The position numbers and the translations under genes are program-made. A stretch of DNA of 64,000 nucleotides from Ceriagrion tenellum (lineage: Eukaryota; Arthropoda; Insecta; Odonata; Coenagrionidae). This document shows positions 12,001-27,000 of the stretch, piece by piece. The stretch spans positions 115,728,430 through 115,792,429 of the forward strand of contig OY720634.1 of NCBI GenBank assembly GCA_963169105.1. Reading direction: 5' to 3'. Each line of letters opens with the position of its first letter. Positions within the stretch are counted from its first letter, which is position 1. Under the pieces are notes generated by a model, which had not been told where the DNA came from, made no database searches, and saw nothing but the letters and a program-made list of their open reading frames with translations.

Positions 12001-15000
12001 CGGGAATGAATCTCTCTTATTTTATTGCTTCTGTCAGACCATGGTGCATTAATTAGTGGTAATGGGTCAAAAGAGAGGATCTCAAAAGTCTCTTTGGATC
12101 AATAGGAATTTTGACCATGAATAATTAAGGTCAAAGCTAATGTTTGATCATTTCCATTCTTTTATTACAAGCTGTATGTGGAATTGCCACATGCATATGT
12201 GAAACCTGTTTCTACATGAAAAATAATTACCGATGACTTTATCGCAGGTAAATTAAATATCTGACCTCAAATCAGCCTATCTTTTGAAAACCAAAAAGCT
12301 GCCAATTATGCAGCTACACCGCACTACCATAGTTAGCAGTTTACATACTGTTTCTCATAAGACTTCCTTTGTCCTGTAATCACATACACATCTCTTCCTA
12401 TGAAACAGATGTCCTGTTGGCATAATCATACCAAACAAAATGAATATTTAGAGAAAAAAATTGGGACAATGTGAGGTTACAGTGAGATATTCTAGTTTAT
12501 TGTCACCAAATCATTGGCTATGAATGACCTTAACTACCATCACCATGCCACTGGGTTAGCGTACTGATACCTCAACACATGCACAACAGTGCTTTCAAGG
12601 GATAACAATCACATGTGAATTTCTACTGGAGAGAACACATAACATATGAATAAATGCATTGCAGAAAGTTTGAGAGCAACTGTAACATTTTCTAAATATC
12701 CTCTTGTCAATTGATGTAACGTATCATCACCTCAGCGATTCAATGGTCAACAAGATCAGTCACATTAACATACAACCTAATCACGTAACTACTAAGGCTA
12801 AAAGAAATTCAGAGACGAAATTTCATTATAGTACTCCTTCGACCCTTTGTTGATCATCCAGGGTTAATCAGCAAGAGATTGAAGGTAAATATAACATGTT
12901 TTTAGTATATTAAGATTTAATTCACACACAGAATGAAAAACTTCAAGCCAACTGCCGAAGACAATACCCATGAAGTATATTCATAACAGTCTACCAATAA
13001 TTCTTTGGGCATGCCTAACTAACGGTATTGCCCAGATTTGTAGTTATGTATTGATGCATAAGTCATAGTAAAAAATAAGAATTAATTAGACCGCACACAC
13101 TGATGATAGTAAGCTGGGGTTGCCAGCTGCCTGTCTGCCATACCCTAAATGAAACATTACTCATTTCATTTTTGGCCCTGAACCATCTAAGGCAGTGAGC
13201 AATAATTACATGGGATACTATAACCTTTCATTTGCAAACCAAATTAAACAGCTGCTGCATGATAATTCAAATCGAATAATGAACTAGAATCATTTGCCAA
13301 TAGCTAATGGTAGATGCCACAGTTTGGCACTGCAAGAATTCTGTCAGAATGCAACCTGACGGAATGCATAGCCTAAAAGCATGAGGAAATGGTTGATGGG
13401 TCACTGAAATTGATTAATCAATTAATTAATTAATTGAAGGTTTGAGCATTATGGATTACTGACCATATTTTGACAAATTTATAGAAAATTGTACTTGAAG
13501 AGAAATGAATGGGAAGAATCACCAAGCAATACCAAGGACAAAACATATGAATCAAGTATGTAAGAGAGACAGCAAAATGATGAATTTTCAGGCAATACAT
13601 AGCATTGATATAAAGACTGATGTTGTACTTGCCAATCTATTTGCAAAGTGAACCAAGTTTCTCCAAAATAATTAAAGTAATACATATCAGGATAGAAATT
13701 ATTCTACAGAGCACACTTCGATATTGGCATGACAAACAGTGCATGACAGCCTGGGAGTGTCCTCATGATTTGTGACTTCAAATGTCACCTTAAAGTGCTA
13801 TATAAGAACAAGATCTGAAGGCCAAATAAAACTAAAAGATAATTCAACAGGGGGTAGAGGATACAAGTGGTCTAGTTTAGGAAATGAGGATATTTGGGTA
13901 CAAAAATAGTGACTTTTGAGGACGTCTATCCCTACAACACCATTTAGGTCATATTTTCAAATACCTTTCCATTAACCTTTAAATGCCGAAAGTACCAATA
14001 TTGGCACACCGTTTGGTGCTTCTCACTGCTGAAAATGCCATTTTTGGCTCATTGCAGGAAAACATTATTAAATCTGGCAGGGAGGGACTTTGAAGGACAT
14101 TTAAATCCTGAGTTTAAAGGTTAATTTTCAAGTACGGTTCCCAAATAATGGCAGAATTTTGGTTTCTTAGTTGCCCGGAATATTAAGATCATATCACATG
14201 GTACGACCAAACACAAAAACCATTCCCCATGGTAAACTTGAAACCCCTAACTTAGCTATGCTGAAAGGGGACATTGCCTTCCTAGCTTCTTCTTCACACT
14301 TCAACCGATGATAAGGTGGTTTCAAACTTTAGAAATCATACATCCAGACATAACATTAGTTCCTCCTGAACAATCCATAACTTGAAAAAAATGTATAGGA
14401 TTGGTAGGCTTATGCAGTGCACCTTGAAAATTTGTGTCCCTCCTAAAGTTTTCAGTTTAAGACCAAATGGAGCATAGTAACTCACACACCCTTACAGGAA
14501 CTCAAATTAGAAAATCAGAATCAAAATAATTAGATCTCCATGTTAGTCTTTCAGTGAGAGCACCAAACTAGAAAGAAATAATTACACAGACAGCTGGAAA
14601 ATGTAAATACTGTGCAACTTATAAACATCATCAAGGTCCAACTATTGACCTACAATGTAATTTCATACAATCCTTATCTAGCAATCATGGCCATGGTACA
14701 CGTTTCCGGAGCCAAGTGAAATATTTGTTTTTTCCTCAAAACTAACAAACTTTAAGTTGCTATTCGTTTCACATGGGTATTTATATAGCTGATGATTATA
14801 AATCCCTCAAAACAGTCTCTAAACCATCACGAGAAGGGCATTCTGAGTGGATTATATATATGCATGAACAGAAAAGATGCAGTTCACAGCAGCAAAATTT
14901 AAAGAGCAATAAATTGTAAGGTTAGATATTATAAGTACAATGGAATTTCAATTCACTTTATTAAAGAAAAGAGTGGGCCCAATTCAAAATCACCATTACT

Positions 15001-18000
15001 ATTTTTGTGATGGCTTGATCAGCTGTGTGCACATTTGATTAATGTACATGCACTTCTAACAAACAAATTTATTTTTCAAGAAAACTTTTAAAAATAAGAT
15101 TTTTTGATAAAATACGCATTTTATTTGATACATTTTCCCCACATATTTAAAAAAGAGGAGAGACAATAAACGGTGCACATGCAAGTCCTACAAGTTACTT
15201 TCCACATCAAAATTATGTTCCCTTTTAGGCAATTCTAAACAGACACTAATATATTATCAAAATCCTTCCCAATCTAGTCAGCATCATTTAACAAGATACA
15301 TTATTTATCCTGTGAGCAAAAATACAGGAAATTGCAAAAAATTCCCTGCACACTATTTGAAGTGCATATTTCTAGGAGAGAAACTTTTGAGAGAGACCAA
15401 ATAACAAGAGGTATTTTGTTTTTAGGCAACAAAATGCTTTAATTAGTACATTTTAACATCCTAACAAGTTTGATGAAACAAAATAATCCACTTTGATTTG
15501 GAATATTAAAACGAGTTCTAAAATATAACATTTTAACAAATATCTTTTAAAAATACATAATTCATTAACAGTTCAGTCAAAACCTTTTTTTGGCGTACGC
15601 CTTAAAGGCCATAGGCAATTACTTAGTGGATAAGTAATGGCACTTGAGCAGAGAAATAGAAAACGATTAACACACCTCAACTCTCCTTGTTGTACTCTTA
15701 AAAGAAACACCTCCAGGAAGAGATACTTCATGATACATTCAATACACAAACTTAGCCCAAAAAACATGGGACCATAACAACAAAGGGGAAAATAACAGAC
15801 TGCACATGCAGCTGAAAATTGAAATAAGCCTTAAGTCCTAATAATTACATGACAATTTCCTTTTTCATATTGGTTAAACCAATAAGATTCCTTCATACAT
15901 TACTCTTTAAATCCAATCAGAGGGTCAACTTATAAAATATTTTAAGTACTATGTTAAGTAATTTTTTACCTTCCCAACTATTCATCACTTTAAGTACATT
16001 TACATAAAGCCCAATCTGAGACTTGAGAGAAGCACTTGAATATAGAAAGTGAACACATGCTGGCTTACTTTAAAAATTTTCAAGTGAAAGCAGCAATAAG
16101 TACCACAGTCCTATGATATAATCAATGCAGAGGAATTTCTATTTCAATACGAATTTTATATCTATTAAATCCTACTTATGTAGCTACAACAATCCGATAG
16201 CATTAGAAAAAATGAACTAGTAGTCTATTGCACCACAACCAGAAGAATTCAGCAGGGAGACAATCATTTACAGAAAATATGTGATCTACTAATATATTTT
16301 AAGTAATTTGTACTTGGCAAACATGCACAGATAAAACACAAATCATGCTAAACTGAATGATATTTACAATATTCACCACCATGGCATCAATAAAATATTC
16401 TAAAGACCATACGAAAACCAACATGTAACTACAAAAAACAACATTTTCAACAGCAGCTAACTATTTCACACTAAATGTTAGTGCCAAATCTAGCAATACA
16501 TACAAAGCCAAACTACTGTTTTTGATACATGTCTACCAACATTAGAGGATCATTTACATTAGATGACAGATTTTATGAGCTGCATGACAGTTTTCATTGC
16601 ATAAAGCACATGCTGATTTGCGACAGCAAGCAAAAATGCATTCAAAATGATAAAAATAAAAAAAATTACTGTGCTTTAATTATTAAAAATACAAGATTTT
16701 AGCTATGTTCCACCATTTTGTCAATATTTCCATGATGCATCTATCATGAAATCTATAAAATGATATCCTCCATTACAGAAATGAATAGGCAAAAGAGTAA
16801 AAGAGAATTGAGACTCCAGAAAGCCAGAAGAGTGCTTAGAAGCTATGCAAATCAAAATGTTTTAACAAAAAATTGCATGTACAAAGTCTTTCTAAAATGG
16901 CATACAAACAATTTTTAAGTAAGCCAAGTACATAAACTTTCAACATAGACTCATGTTATGAGTTTATTCTGGAGGTCCATAACAATGTAGACCAGTTATT
17001 TTTTAGCTTTTAGCTATTTTGCATTGGTAACAACGTGCAGGTCATTTTTTCCAACAGCTGAATCAACGGACTGCAGAATAAAGCAGATGGAAAATTTAAG
17101 TTAAAATATGGAAAATTATAGATAGGTAACATTTAATATGACACACACAAGCATTTTCTTTGCCACAGAATCAGAAACTACTAATTAAGATGAGGCACTT
17201 ATTGCCCTTCATCAAATAATAAAAAAATAGTCAATATTGATTAACTTCATAACATGTGGATAGTTGTCCACAGCAAATATTTGAGTGCTATTAAAGCTAG
17301 GCCCTAATTCTATAACAAATGTATCTGAGGATTAATTGCATTGCTATACAAGAGAATAGTAAATGGACAAAGGTCACAGAAATTGAACATGAAACAGAAA
17401 AGATAGGAGCAATCTACTAAAGATTATGGATGAGAGCACACTCCTTAAATTATTGTTAGTTCTAGTTTACATACTAGCAAAGAAAACGTCGCACAGAGAA
17501 AAAAGTGAAAAAGAAAGTTCTCACAAGCATCTTTGAGATGTGTAAAGTTTAAGAGATCACATTTCTGACAAACCCTGCTCTCCTGAAAAACAAGCAATTT
17601 TCCATACATATTCCTCAAAGTGCAGCATTGTAAAACTAATCCATCAGAGTCCTTCACGACTAACTATTTCTTTACCTAAGTTTGTACAACATCATTTAGA
17701 ACTTTGGATAAAAATGACCATTTTATTTTAATATAAACAATAAAGATATTTCATCCCACTTCAAAAGAGATTTTTACTGAATGAAAATAGATAATATTGA
17801 ACAACCAACAATTGAACTATAGCAAACCAAAAGAAAAATTTATTTAGACCAGGGTTTAGTAAGCAACTAAATGATCCAGAACCAGTACCAAAATCAGACC
17901 TGATAATGAATCATAGAAACAGAGGTTGACATATATGTATTTCACTTAGAACCTCTTATAGTGAAAAACTGCCAATATAGTCATCCAATATGTACGCACT

Positions 18001-21000
18001 AAATACACCAGATCACACTTCAATAATTGAAAATAGGAAACTTATGACATGAATTTTGACTTAGGTATGACATTAAAATTTAATTCTATGTATTTATGCC
18101 ATTTCATTGTGTCCATTTTAGGCTAATCCCTTTGGTAAATTCCTTTTGTTCACTAATATTTATATATATTCCAATCAAAACTTCAGTATCAGGCATTTAT
18201 ATTTTTATTCAGTCTTTCACAACAACAGGACTAACACAAATAAACCAGTATAGTACTGAGCAAGCCACAAAAGGTGACTGCCTTATTTAAGATACTCCAT
18301 TTCTTAAATGAAAACCAATAGTATTGACCAATACCAACAATAAGTGTACCTGAGTATACTTAAAAAGTTAAGAAGTTAATAAAACAAAATTCAGTTACAT
18401 GGGGCTTCTTAAGGAAGGCATAGTCAACAATGATAACCAAGATTGGTGAGAATTGTTGGGTGACAAAACTCCTACGAACAAATCAATTTTAACAACTAGT
18501 GTTTTAATATACCAGTAAAATGTTTTACCAAATTAAATTTAAGCTATAGTAATTAGTTCCCTGCAACAGCTAATGGGTAAAATTGCAATAGGGCGATAGT
18601 CATAACTTTTTCAGCACACCTGTACACCCTCAAAGCACCACAACCATTAATATCTTTTAAAAGCAAATGCAAAAAAATGTTCCCTTTACATTTAAAAATT
18701 AAGACTCATCATATTCATTAAAGTACAGATGCTACTTTAATTTTTACACAACTATTCCAGTTAATTGTAAAGATATAGAGGAAATAAGATAACATGTAAT
18801 ACATACCTTGGGCTTTGGACGATGGGTATCAACTGCATCAACAGGTAACTTGATATGCTCAACACGGCATCCATAAGCCACAGGAGTCAGTTTAATGACA
18901 GTGTGCAATGGGACTTGAAGGTAAGGAAGTTCATCTGAAGGGAAAGAAAATGATGGTTGGAGTGAGATAGTAGTAACTCATTATCAATCAACTCAGCAAA
19001 AAAACTATACAGACCATATCTCACACATACAGGAATACAAAATAGTTTTGGACCTTCAACAAACGAAGTTTTAAGTCATATATACCTAAAAACCACTGTC
19101 TAAAAATAATCAAACACTGTATACCACAAAAAAAGTTACTCAGGGGCTCCTTAAATACTTCCTACAATATGAGCTTGGCACTTGAGGGGGTAATTTAACA
19201 TGTACTTAAAAAGAGTATTACATAAGGTCTACTTACCAGCAGATTTGTCCATAAAATATGCTAATAGGCACCTCAGAACTGCTTGATGACTGACCACTAA
19301 CACATTACCCTGACGTTCTAACTCCATTATCACTGGTTCTAATCTTGCCACAAGATCTTCATAGGATTCCCCTCTAGGATAGCGGTATGTAAATTTACTC
19401 TGATCTCGAGCTGCAAAATCTTCTGGAAACCTTTCCTGGATTTCTTCATACGTCATCTCCTCACAAATACCCTACATGTGAAAAGTTGATCAAGAATTAG
19501 AGAATAAATACAAATTCCATCCAATCACTGCAATATACACCAATAATGCATTAATTGAGCTTCCTCATGTCTAGAGGGAAATAAAATTTCCACCCCAATT
19601 TTGACGTCAAGATCATCAAATGATAAGACGTCTCACATATAAGCTCCAAATTTTGTTATGGGGAGGTGAACTCCTTCAAAAATTACAATTGTCACCAAAG
19701 AAAAACACTCTCTGGTTACAAGACAAATACTGGTTTATAATAATTTTTAAGAATATATGTGAAAGGATTTAAGGATTTTCTGGCTTAACATCCAGTTAAC
19801 TTCGTGAATATGTCAGAGTGGCAGTGATTTTACCATCACAAGGTTATGGAGAGAAACTTACAGCATCAATTTCATTTAGGGCCTTCCACCGTTCCTGTGG
19901 AGCTGGAATCGCTTCTACAGTTTGAATGGTCCTTTTCAGCCATGATGTCCATACTCTTATCCCTTCAATATCTTGTTGTGCAATGAAATTGGATAGAGCA
20001 GCAGCATAAGCTCGGCCCCTCAAGGACAGGTTAGAATCTCCTCCAATTCTACCTTGGACATTCTGTTCACTTTCTCCGTGCTGCATAAAAATTTTTTAAG
20101 CACCATTAGAAGGTGCATAAAACCATCCATATCAATGTCACCCCGTGGAATATTAAAAATGCAAAATACTACAGACATGCTACTAATAAATAGATCATTA
20201 TGCAATGGAACTCGTGGACTTAATAAGTCAAAACTTATTTTTTCAGTTCTTAAATCAGTATACGTCCTTAAAGATGAATGATCTGCACTTCAGTCAGTAT
20301 GCATCAAAATGCTCAGCTAACTCACTCTCAAGTAATTATTCTTAGACTAAAATTTGAAGGTTCATTAATTTCAAAAGTTCATTAATAACAAAAGGCTGTA
20401 TTTGGGTATCTGTTTTTACTCATATGATCAAAGAATTAATTCTACAACAGAAACGGAACAATATTTACCCTTGTGAGATATATTGTCCTTGGCGTGATGT
20501 GAATGTTCATTAGGTAGTATACTATGCGGCTTTGTATGTGGCCTTCGTGCTTGTGGACAACTACTTTTTCACCTGCAAAAGGGGGAGAGAGCTGTAACAT
20601 AACACATTCATAAACCTCTCATATCAAGATATCATGCTGAGCTGTTTTTATCTTTTATGAAGTAGCATATCTGACATAATAACAACTTTCTAGCAAAACT
20701 TCACAATAAAGTATTACATAGGGACATGTCGTTTTATTGAGAGAGCTAAATCTCTGCATTTTTCATCTTTCAATGCATGAAATACAGATTAGACACGAAA
20801 TGATAAGTATATTTTTAATTAGTTAATAATACATATTGGGTCGACCCATATGAAATATTTGCATATCAACCCATTTACGGGCGGGCCGATATATCGACTC
20901 TCGTGCCAACTGCCAAGGGCCGATTTATCGGCCCCACTTTTTTGACTTTTTTACTTTGTGATACAGGGCCTATTTAATGGCTCCCGTTAAATAGGCCTCC

Positions 21001-24000
21001 ATTCTTCCATGGTTCTAAGCTCCAAATATATCTTCAGCATTGGGAAAAATCTAGATGTATAACAATAAAATTAAGTACTAGTAATTAAAAAAGAAATAAT
21101 TAAAAATGTGAAATCTTGCGAACATCCTGAAAACAGCCTTGGCACATCCCACCCAAAATGGGCTGGCAAGTAAAAGGGTTAAACACTCTCACCTTCTGTG
21201 GTCTCATTACTTAGGCTTGCAGTCCATCACGTGTGGTCCATGAAAAATTACAACTGCCTTTCATTCGAGGAAAACAATGAAAATGCGAAAACAGTTTGAC
21301 GTTTCCATTAAAGAATCAACCTCCATTTATGGCAAAATAAGTTTACTAGCAAATTGGCATGAAAAACACCCCTTAACTACTATCATCATTAATGATAGAA
21401 AATTAAAGAGAAAGTTTGGCAGGGGCATACATATTCCAAATAACCCCCAGATTGGTTTACAACAACTACCATAAACAGGAATTTCTGGAGAGTATTTTAT
21501 ACTCAACATGAACATGAAGCTGTAATTATACCTGAAACAGTTTCTTCAGATATTACTTTCCTGGCAACTATATATGGAGGAGGATAACCATTAAATACAA
21601 CGGACTTCTTGCTAATTGTGAATGAGAAGTGATACAAATTAATGAACAGAGAGAGATATTATTCATCTCTCACATCTCAGATTGGGTGCAATCATTCCAA
21701 AACTAATTCATACAGATCTTCAGTATTATATTATGTTTAGTATTCAGAGGATTAAATTTTTCAAAACTTTGTAACAGGAGTTTTGAAAGCAATTCATCAA
21801 CATACAACACCAAAGGTGAATCGACTGAGGGAAATTTAGAATACAATCAGTATAGGCTACATACCTGTATTATAAATTTTCATGAAGCTCAGATCAGATT
21901 CTTGAGTTTCATCCAATGGCTCATATTTCTCTTTGTAGTGCTCAATTCGAAGAAGGAAGTCATTCAGAGCAGCCTCCATGTTCATATTCTTGTAGTCTGG
22001 ACTGTTGACCTTCACTTCCTGTTAAATGATAAATGACATTTAAGGAATGGAATGTGGTAACTTTATGAGATGGGCTAGAAGTCCATGCTCTCTGGTTTGA
22101 TCTTCAAAGCAAATAAAACTGACGGAGGCCAACTTTGTGTCCCTATTGAAAATTAACAATTTGGTTCTTTCCACAAAATATTTTTCACAAACATGGCATT
22201 CATTTTTCCACAGTGGCATATATAAGAGCAATGACAATGGAGGTTGAGTGGAAATGAATAGCTGGCATTTGAGGAGAGGAGTGGGAGGGATGAAAAGGAT
22301 TTAGGTTGAGTTAAAAGAATAAAAGAAGAGGCCAAATGGAGACCAGAGAAAATGATGAAGAGTGCGGGAGGTTTGAAGAAAGAAAGGGGGAGAGAACAGA
22401 TGACAGTGGGAGAGCCCCTGTGATGGGGGGATGCAGCGTGTGGATGTTTAACCCACGAATGACGGCACAGACCACTCAACCATTCAACCACTGTGCATAA
22501 ATGATCTTAATTCACTGTAATTACAATTAAAGAGGTAAATATAATGCATGGCTCCAGTACATATGTACCAGAGATTTCAAAGCTGCAAATGTAATTAACC
22601 TGATTTGAGAGAATTTTTACCTAAATGGATATTGTCGCTTGCAAAACTACTTGAGGGTTAAAGGCCAAGTGCAATCAATATGCCCAGCCACATCACTTGA
22701 GAGGGGATGCCATGAGATTGAGTACGTGGAAGAGGTTTCGAAGATGCACAACAGCAACTTCATTTTATAGGATAATGTTAAGGACACAAAGATTTCCTCC
22801 AGCATCTGTGCTTCATACTATTTACTCTAGGACCAAATACCCTGAATTAGACAGTGAGGAAAGACATCGATCGTGAGCAGATAGGAAAGAAGAGTGAAAA
22901 TTTCAAAGATAAAACTACAGATGGGTCTCGCAAAACTACAGAAAATTCAATCCACCATAATTTCCACATGGAAATGCAATTTATTATTTAACCAAATTAT
23001 CACTGAACTGTGCACACTTCTAACAGGCTGAAGAGATCCAGACAATAAAAAATGTTGAATAACTCTTTAGCCACCAACTCATGATATTTTTTTCACATAA
23101 AAAGCATTGTGAAAAATTGCACCTTATTAACACAAAATCTTTAAAAAATGACATTAGAAAATAAAAAACAAAAATCCTCCAGATTCAAAATGGAAGACTC
23201 ACTCTCATAGCTCCCATCACATAGAGGTGTGATTAAAAACTTAACTATAGAATCCAAGAAACCACAATAACTTTAAAAAGCTGATAAAAAGTATCACTTC
23301 ACTTACCATAATATTCTGCTCTACGATTTTTGGGTCATCACAAACAGATTCCACAAAAAATAGCTTAAATCCCATTTTATTCACTACTATCTCCTGTATC
23401 AATCTGCGTCTATCCATTGTAGAATTTGTGGCATCAAACACCTGGATCAAAACAAAAAGGGTAAAATATATGTAAAAACCAAATAAAAAATGGTAATTTA
23501 GATGCAAGGAAGCTTAAGTGATGAACTTTGGTTAGCCTAGTTCTAAGAAACACAGTTTAATCTTAGAAAGAGCATAGAAACAAGACCTAAGAAGTCTAAT
23601 ATTACATGGATTAAATAGATGCTAAACTATGGCCCAGTTTATAATTTTGGGTAAAATATTGTCTCTGTACATTAGCCAAAGTTAATATGTTCCCCATTAA
23701 TTAGTCACGTCAACCAGTGGGCAGTTAAGATGTAATATATTCGAATTCTCAGTCAAGTGCATGTTAACAGACATACTGCATTATCTTCCAGTTCACCAAG
23801 CCAAACAAGACCGGGCTAATATAAATCTGAACAAAATGGTAAAAAAAATCATTCTTAACATGTAGGCAATAGCATTATACCAAAAACAAACAAAAATAGG
23901 TTTTCCTTTTTTTCTGTTTAAACAGATGCCACACCAGACAAAACTGGACTCAAAGAAAAGAGTGAATAATATATGCTACCTTGAAACCTTCTGTTGTCAA

Positions 24001-27000
24001 GTAAACACATTCAGTGTCAACACCTTGAATAATAGGGGGGTTTACTTTTTGAGCCAACTTTCAAGCTGAGTTTGAGGTACCACATCTGGAAACCAATGAG
24101 TTTGCCCTATTTTATTGTTTTCTCCTCCTTGAGTGTAAAACTTGTCAATTTTAAATACCCCAAACTATGTAATTCATAAAAGATAAGGGGGGATGTGAGG
24201 GGAAACCCCCATCAAAAGACGTGAAAAAACTAACTAAGAGCCACGAATTTAACATTTTATTAGACATCACTAATGAGCTTAAGACTGACAAAACATCATT
24301 TACATGTTCAAAAAGAAGATACTCTAAAGAAACAGAAGCTCCATTCCCATGCTGTATTATGCTTATAAAGTCATTGCCGTATAACTACAATTATTTACTT
24401 GACCTTCACTGCATGTAAGGTCCATCTTGCATAAGGATGGACCATTAATCCATCATTGTACTGCCGCTCTTCCTCCATAATTGCCTCTACAAGTAAACTT
24501 GTATGTTTTTCAAAATTCAGATACAGCCACAATGATGACATTCAGTTGATTCAAGTGACTTTGTTATTTCTCAAGAATGACTGACAACGGGAAAGCAAAC
24601 ACAATACTCCTTAGTAAATCAGAAGGAAGTAGATTGAGGGGATGACCATTATAAAAAATGGTTCAAAGAATTTGACACGAGGTTGTAAGGGGCCTCAATA
24701 TGGAGACATGGGTACTAAGAAAACAGGAGGACAGTAATGAGATAAGGATAGGCTTTCAAGGGCTGCTTAAAGAAAGTTACTAATGCTTTCACAGTCATTA
24801 ATTAAATTAAAGGGATTTCAAAAATTCATCAACTTACAGCAACCTCTCCGCCACACTCAAGCCAGGAACACACATCCTGTAAGGCATCAAGGCAACACTG
24901 GGTGCGTATTGCCATAGCTTCTCGATTGTCTGGACGGAAGAACTCATGACTCTTGTAAGCGGTTGTGGCATGCCTTCTGTACTCTCCTAGGTTAAAAACT
25001 GCTTTCATTTACCGGGAAGGAAAGAGAAAAGGAAGGTAAGACAAAAACTGACATTAATGGTTATTACATTACATATGTATTATTATTTCACCAATGCATA
25101 ATTAACATATCCTTAAACAAGTCTCATTTAATGGTAACTTTTACTACACCACAAAAAAAGGCTCTTTTGTGATTTAGTAAAAGTTACCATTAATTATGAC
25201 AATGGAAACATACCACCAAGTGAACTTAGATACTGTTTTATTTGTTCTTACACAAGTCTTCCCATGAGCTGCTTCTTCAATTAATTTTAACATAAAATTT
25301 TACAGAAAATGACAAATACACCCATCACACCATTTCCTTCCGGAGTAGGCCGAGTGGACAAATTTAATTACTTCTGTTAGCCCTCAAAAACTGACTACCT
25401 TTTCATAATTTTCTCCAAAATCCTGTATCCTTACAAACCACTTAAACATCCCTAACACTCATGCATTGCACCATACATGTTCTCCTATTTTTAGGACTCC
25501 TAAGATTCCTCCTCTACCACATTCACACACAATTTCCACTCTCTACCACTTCATCTTACACCATTCACTCAGATATCATTTATGTGCCCGTTTGGTAATT
25601 CATTTATCCATCCTCCTTGACATGGCCACACCAAGGAAGCACACTACTTCATACATGTCCATTACTAAGCATCTATCCACTTTCTTTTCATAACCAATCA
25701 TTCCAAATCCCATCCACCCTACTTTTCCCACAAACACTTCTCAGCTACTTAGCCATTCATACAACATTCAGCCTCTTAGTATATTAAAAAAGATTTTAAT
25801 TGGAAGTTTATTGTGTTTTGCAATAATTATTGCCATCCACTTAAAAGGAGATAGACCAATAAAGAAACTTTGACTAGCAGAAAGCTGTAGAAGTATCTAA
25901 GGGAGACAATCACTACATTTACCAATCAAACTCAAATCTATATAAACTCGGCCTTATCTGAATATTCTAGGCCAGCTGACTTGGATCGCCTGGTTTACCA
26001 ATGCAAAATTGATTGAAATATCAATCTGAACCGGTTCATATTGATTTGAAATCACAGACTAGCAGAGAAAGCAGGCCGAGTTAGCCCGCTTCTCATATCG
26101 ATCCCACTAGCCCATTGTGTTTACCATACCGAGCTGAACTGGCCAAATTGATCTGAGTTCGATCAGTACATGTAGCAAATAACTAAATTGAAGAATTAAG
26201 ACCTCCATGGAGAAGGTCTCTCATCTTTTGTACCAAATTCTTAATTAGTATACCATCATATATGGTAGTCCAGTAGAAATCCACATACAAATATTGACCA
26301 CTTCAAGTTAAATACCCCATTTGAAGTCATGTTACTGGACTTGGGCACAGACTGGACACTCGGACCAATTCCTAACTCTAGATAATATCAAGCACACAGT
26401 TTCTGGCAAACTACCACATGTGGTGAATTTGCATATATTATTTGGTTCAGAGCTTGACCAGATGATTCTCTCTCCATTATTTCCAAGTCTTCACCATGAG
26501 AGCAGAGCCTTGGTGATGATAGTTTCACAAGTTTGCCAGCCAGCACCTTCAGGTCATCACCAAGAGCCTGCTCACATGGAGAAGACCAAAATGATGGACT
26601 GAGAAACTGTTGCATTAATATTATCCCAGCTATAGTTCAATAACAAAAGGCAAGACTAAGTTTCAATCCTGAGCAAATATATGAATCCAAGATAAAAACC
26701 CACTTTGATATAGAGAAACAAAAGCATTCAAGGGCTAACACTATCATTATTCACAAGTGAATTTATCACCAAACAAAATTTTTTAGGAGTGACTGACCTT
26801 TCAATGGCAAAATTTATATTATAATTATTATAGGATTACCCCACCTTATCATAAAATAATGGGTTTATATAATATGTTTACTGTTTCAAGTACATTTTAA
26901 AAATTTGTTTCCTGGGTTGGTTATAACACATTTTGCAATCTTAATGAGCTGAAATGACAGCTGATCATTGTTGAGTTGAATGCCAAACTTGGTACATCTC

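Larger units (their letters stand above)
9048..18806 (-). other. PFKFB: Large last intron of PFKFB (9.8 kb)
   Basis: AT-rich intron between exon 9 and the distal terminal exon. It contains the candidate proximal terminal exon (17014-17070), a family B LINE piece (10483-10675), two family A LINE 3' ends (11070-12060) and a MITE-like element (13972-14124). The rest, including 14.2-17.0 kb and 17.1-18.8 kb, shows nothing recognisable. Confidence 0.6.

Noticed and set aside
17445..17657. Phase-0 frame after a TTTTTCAG acceptor as a third PFKFB tail (ESRVCQKCDLL...)
   Set aside because: It becomes strongly hydrophobic and unlike a PFKFB tail. Such acceptor/frame pairs are expected by chance in a 10-kb AT-rich intron.
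24600..24790. LINE remnant in PFKFB intron 3 (METWVLRKQED)
   Set aside because: One short motif resembles family B, but the flanks do not support it.
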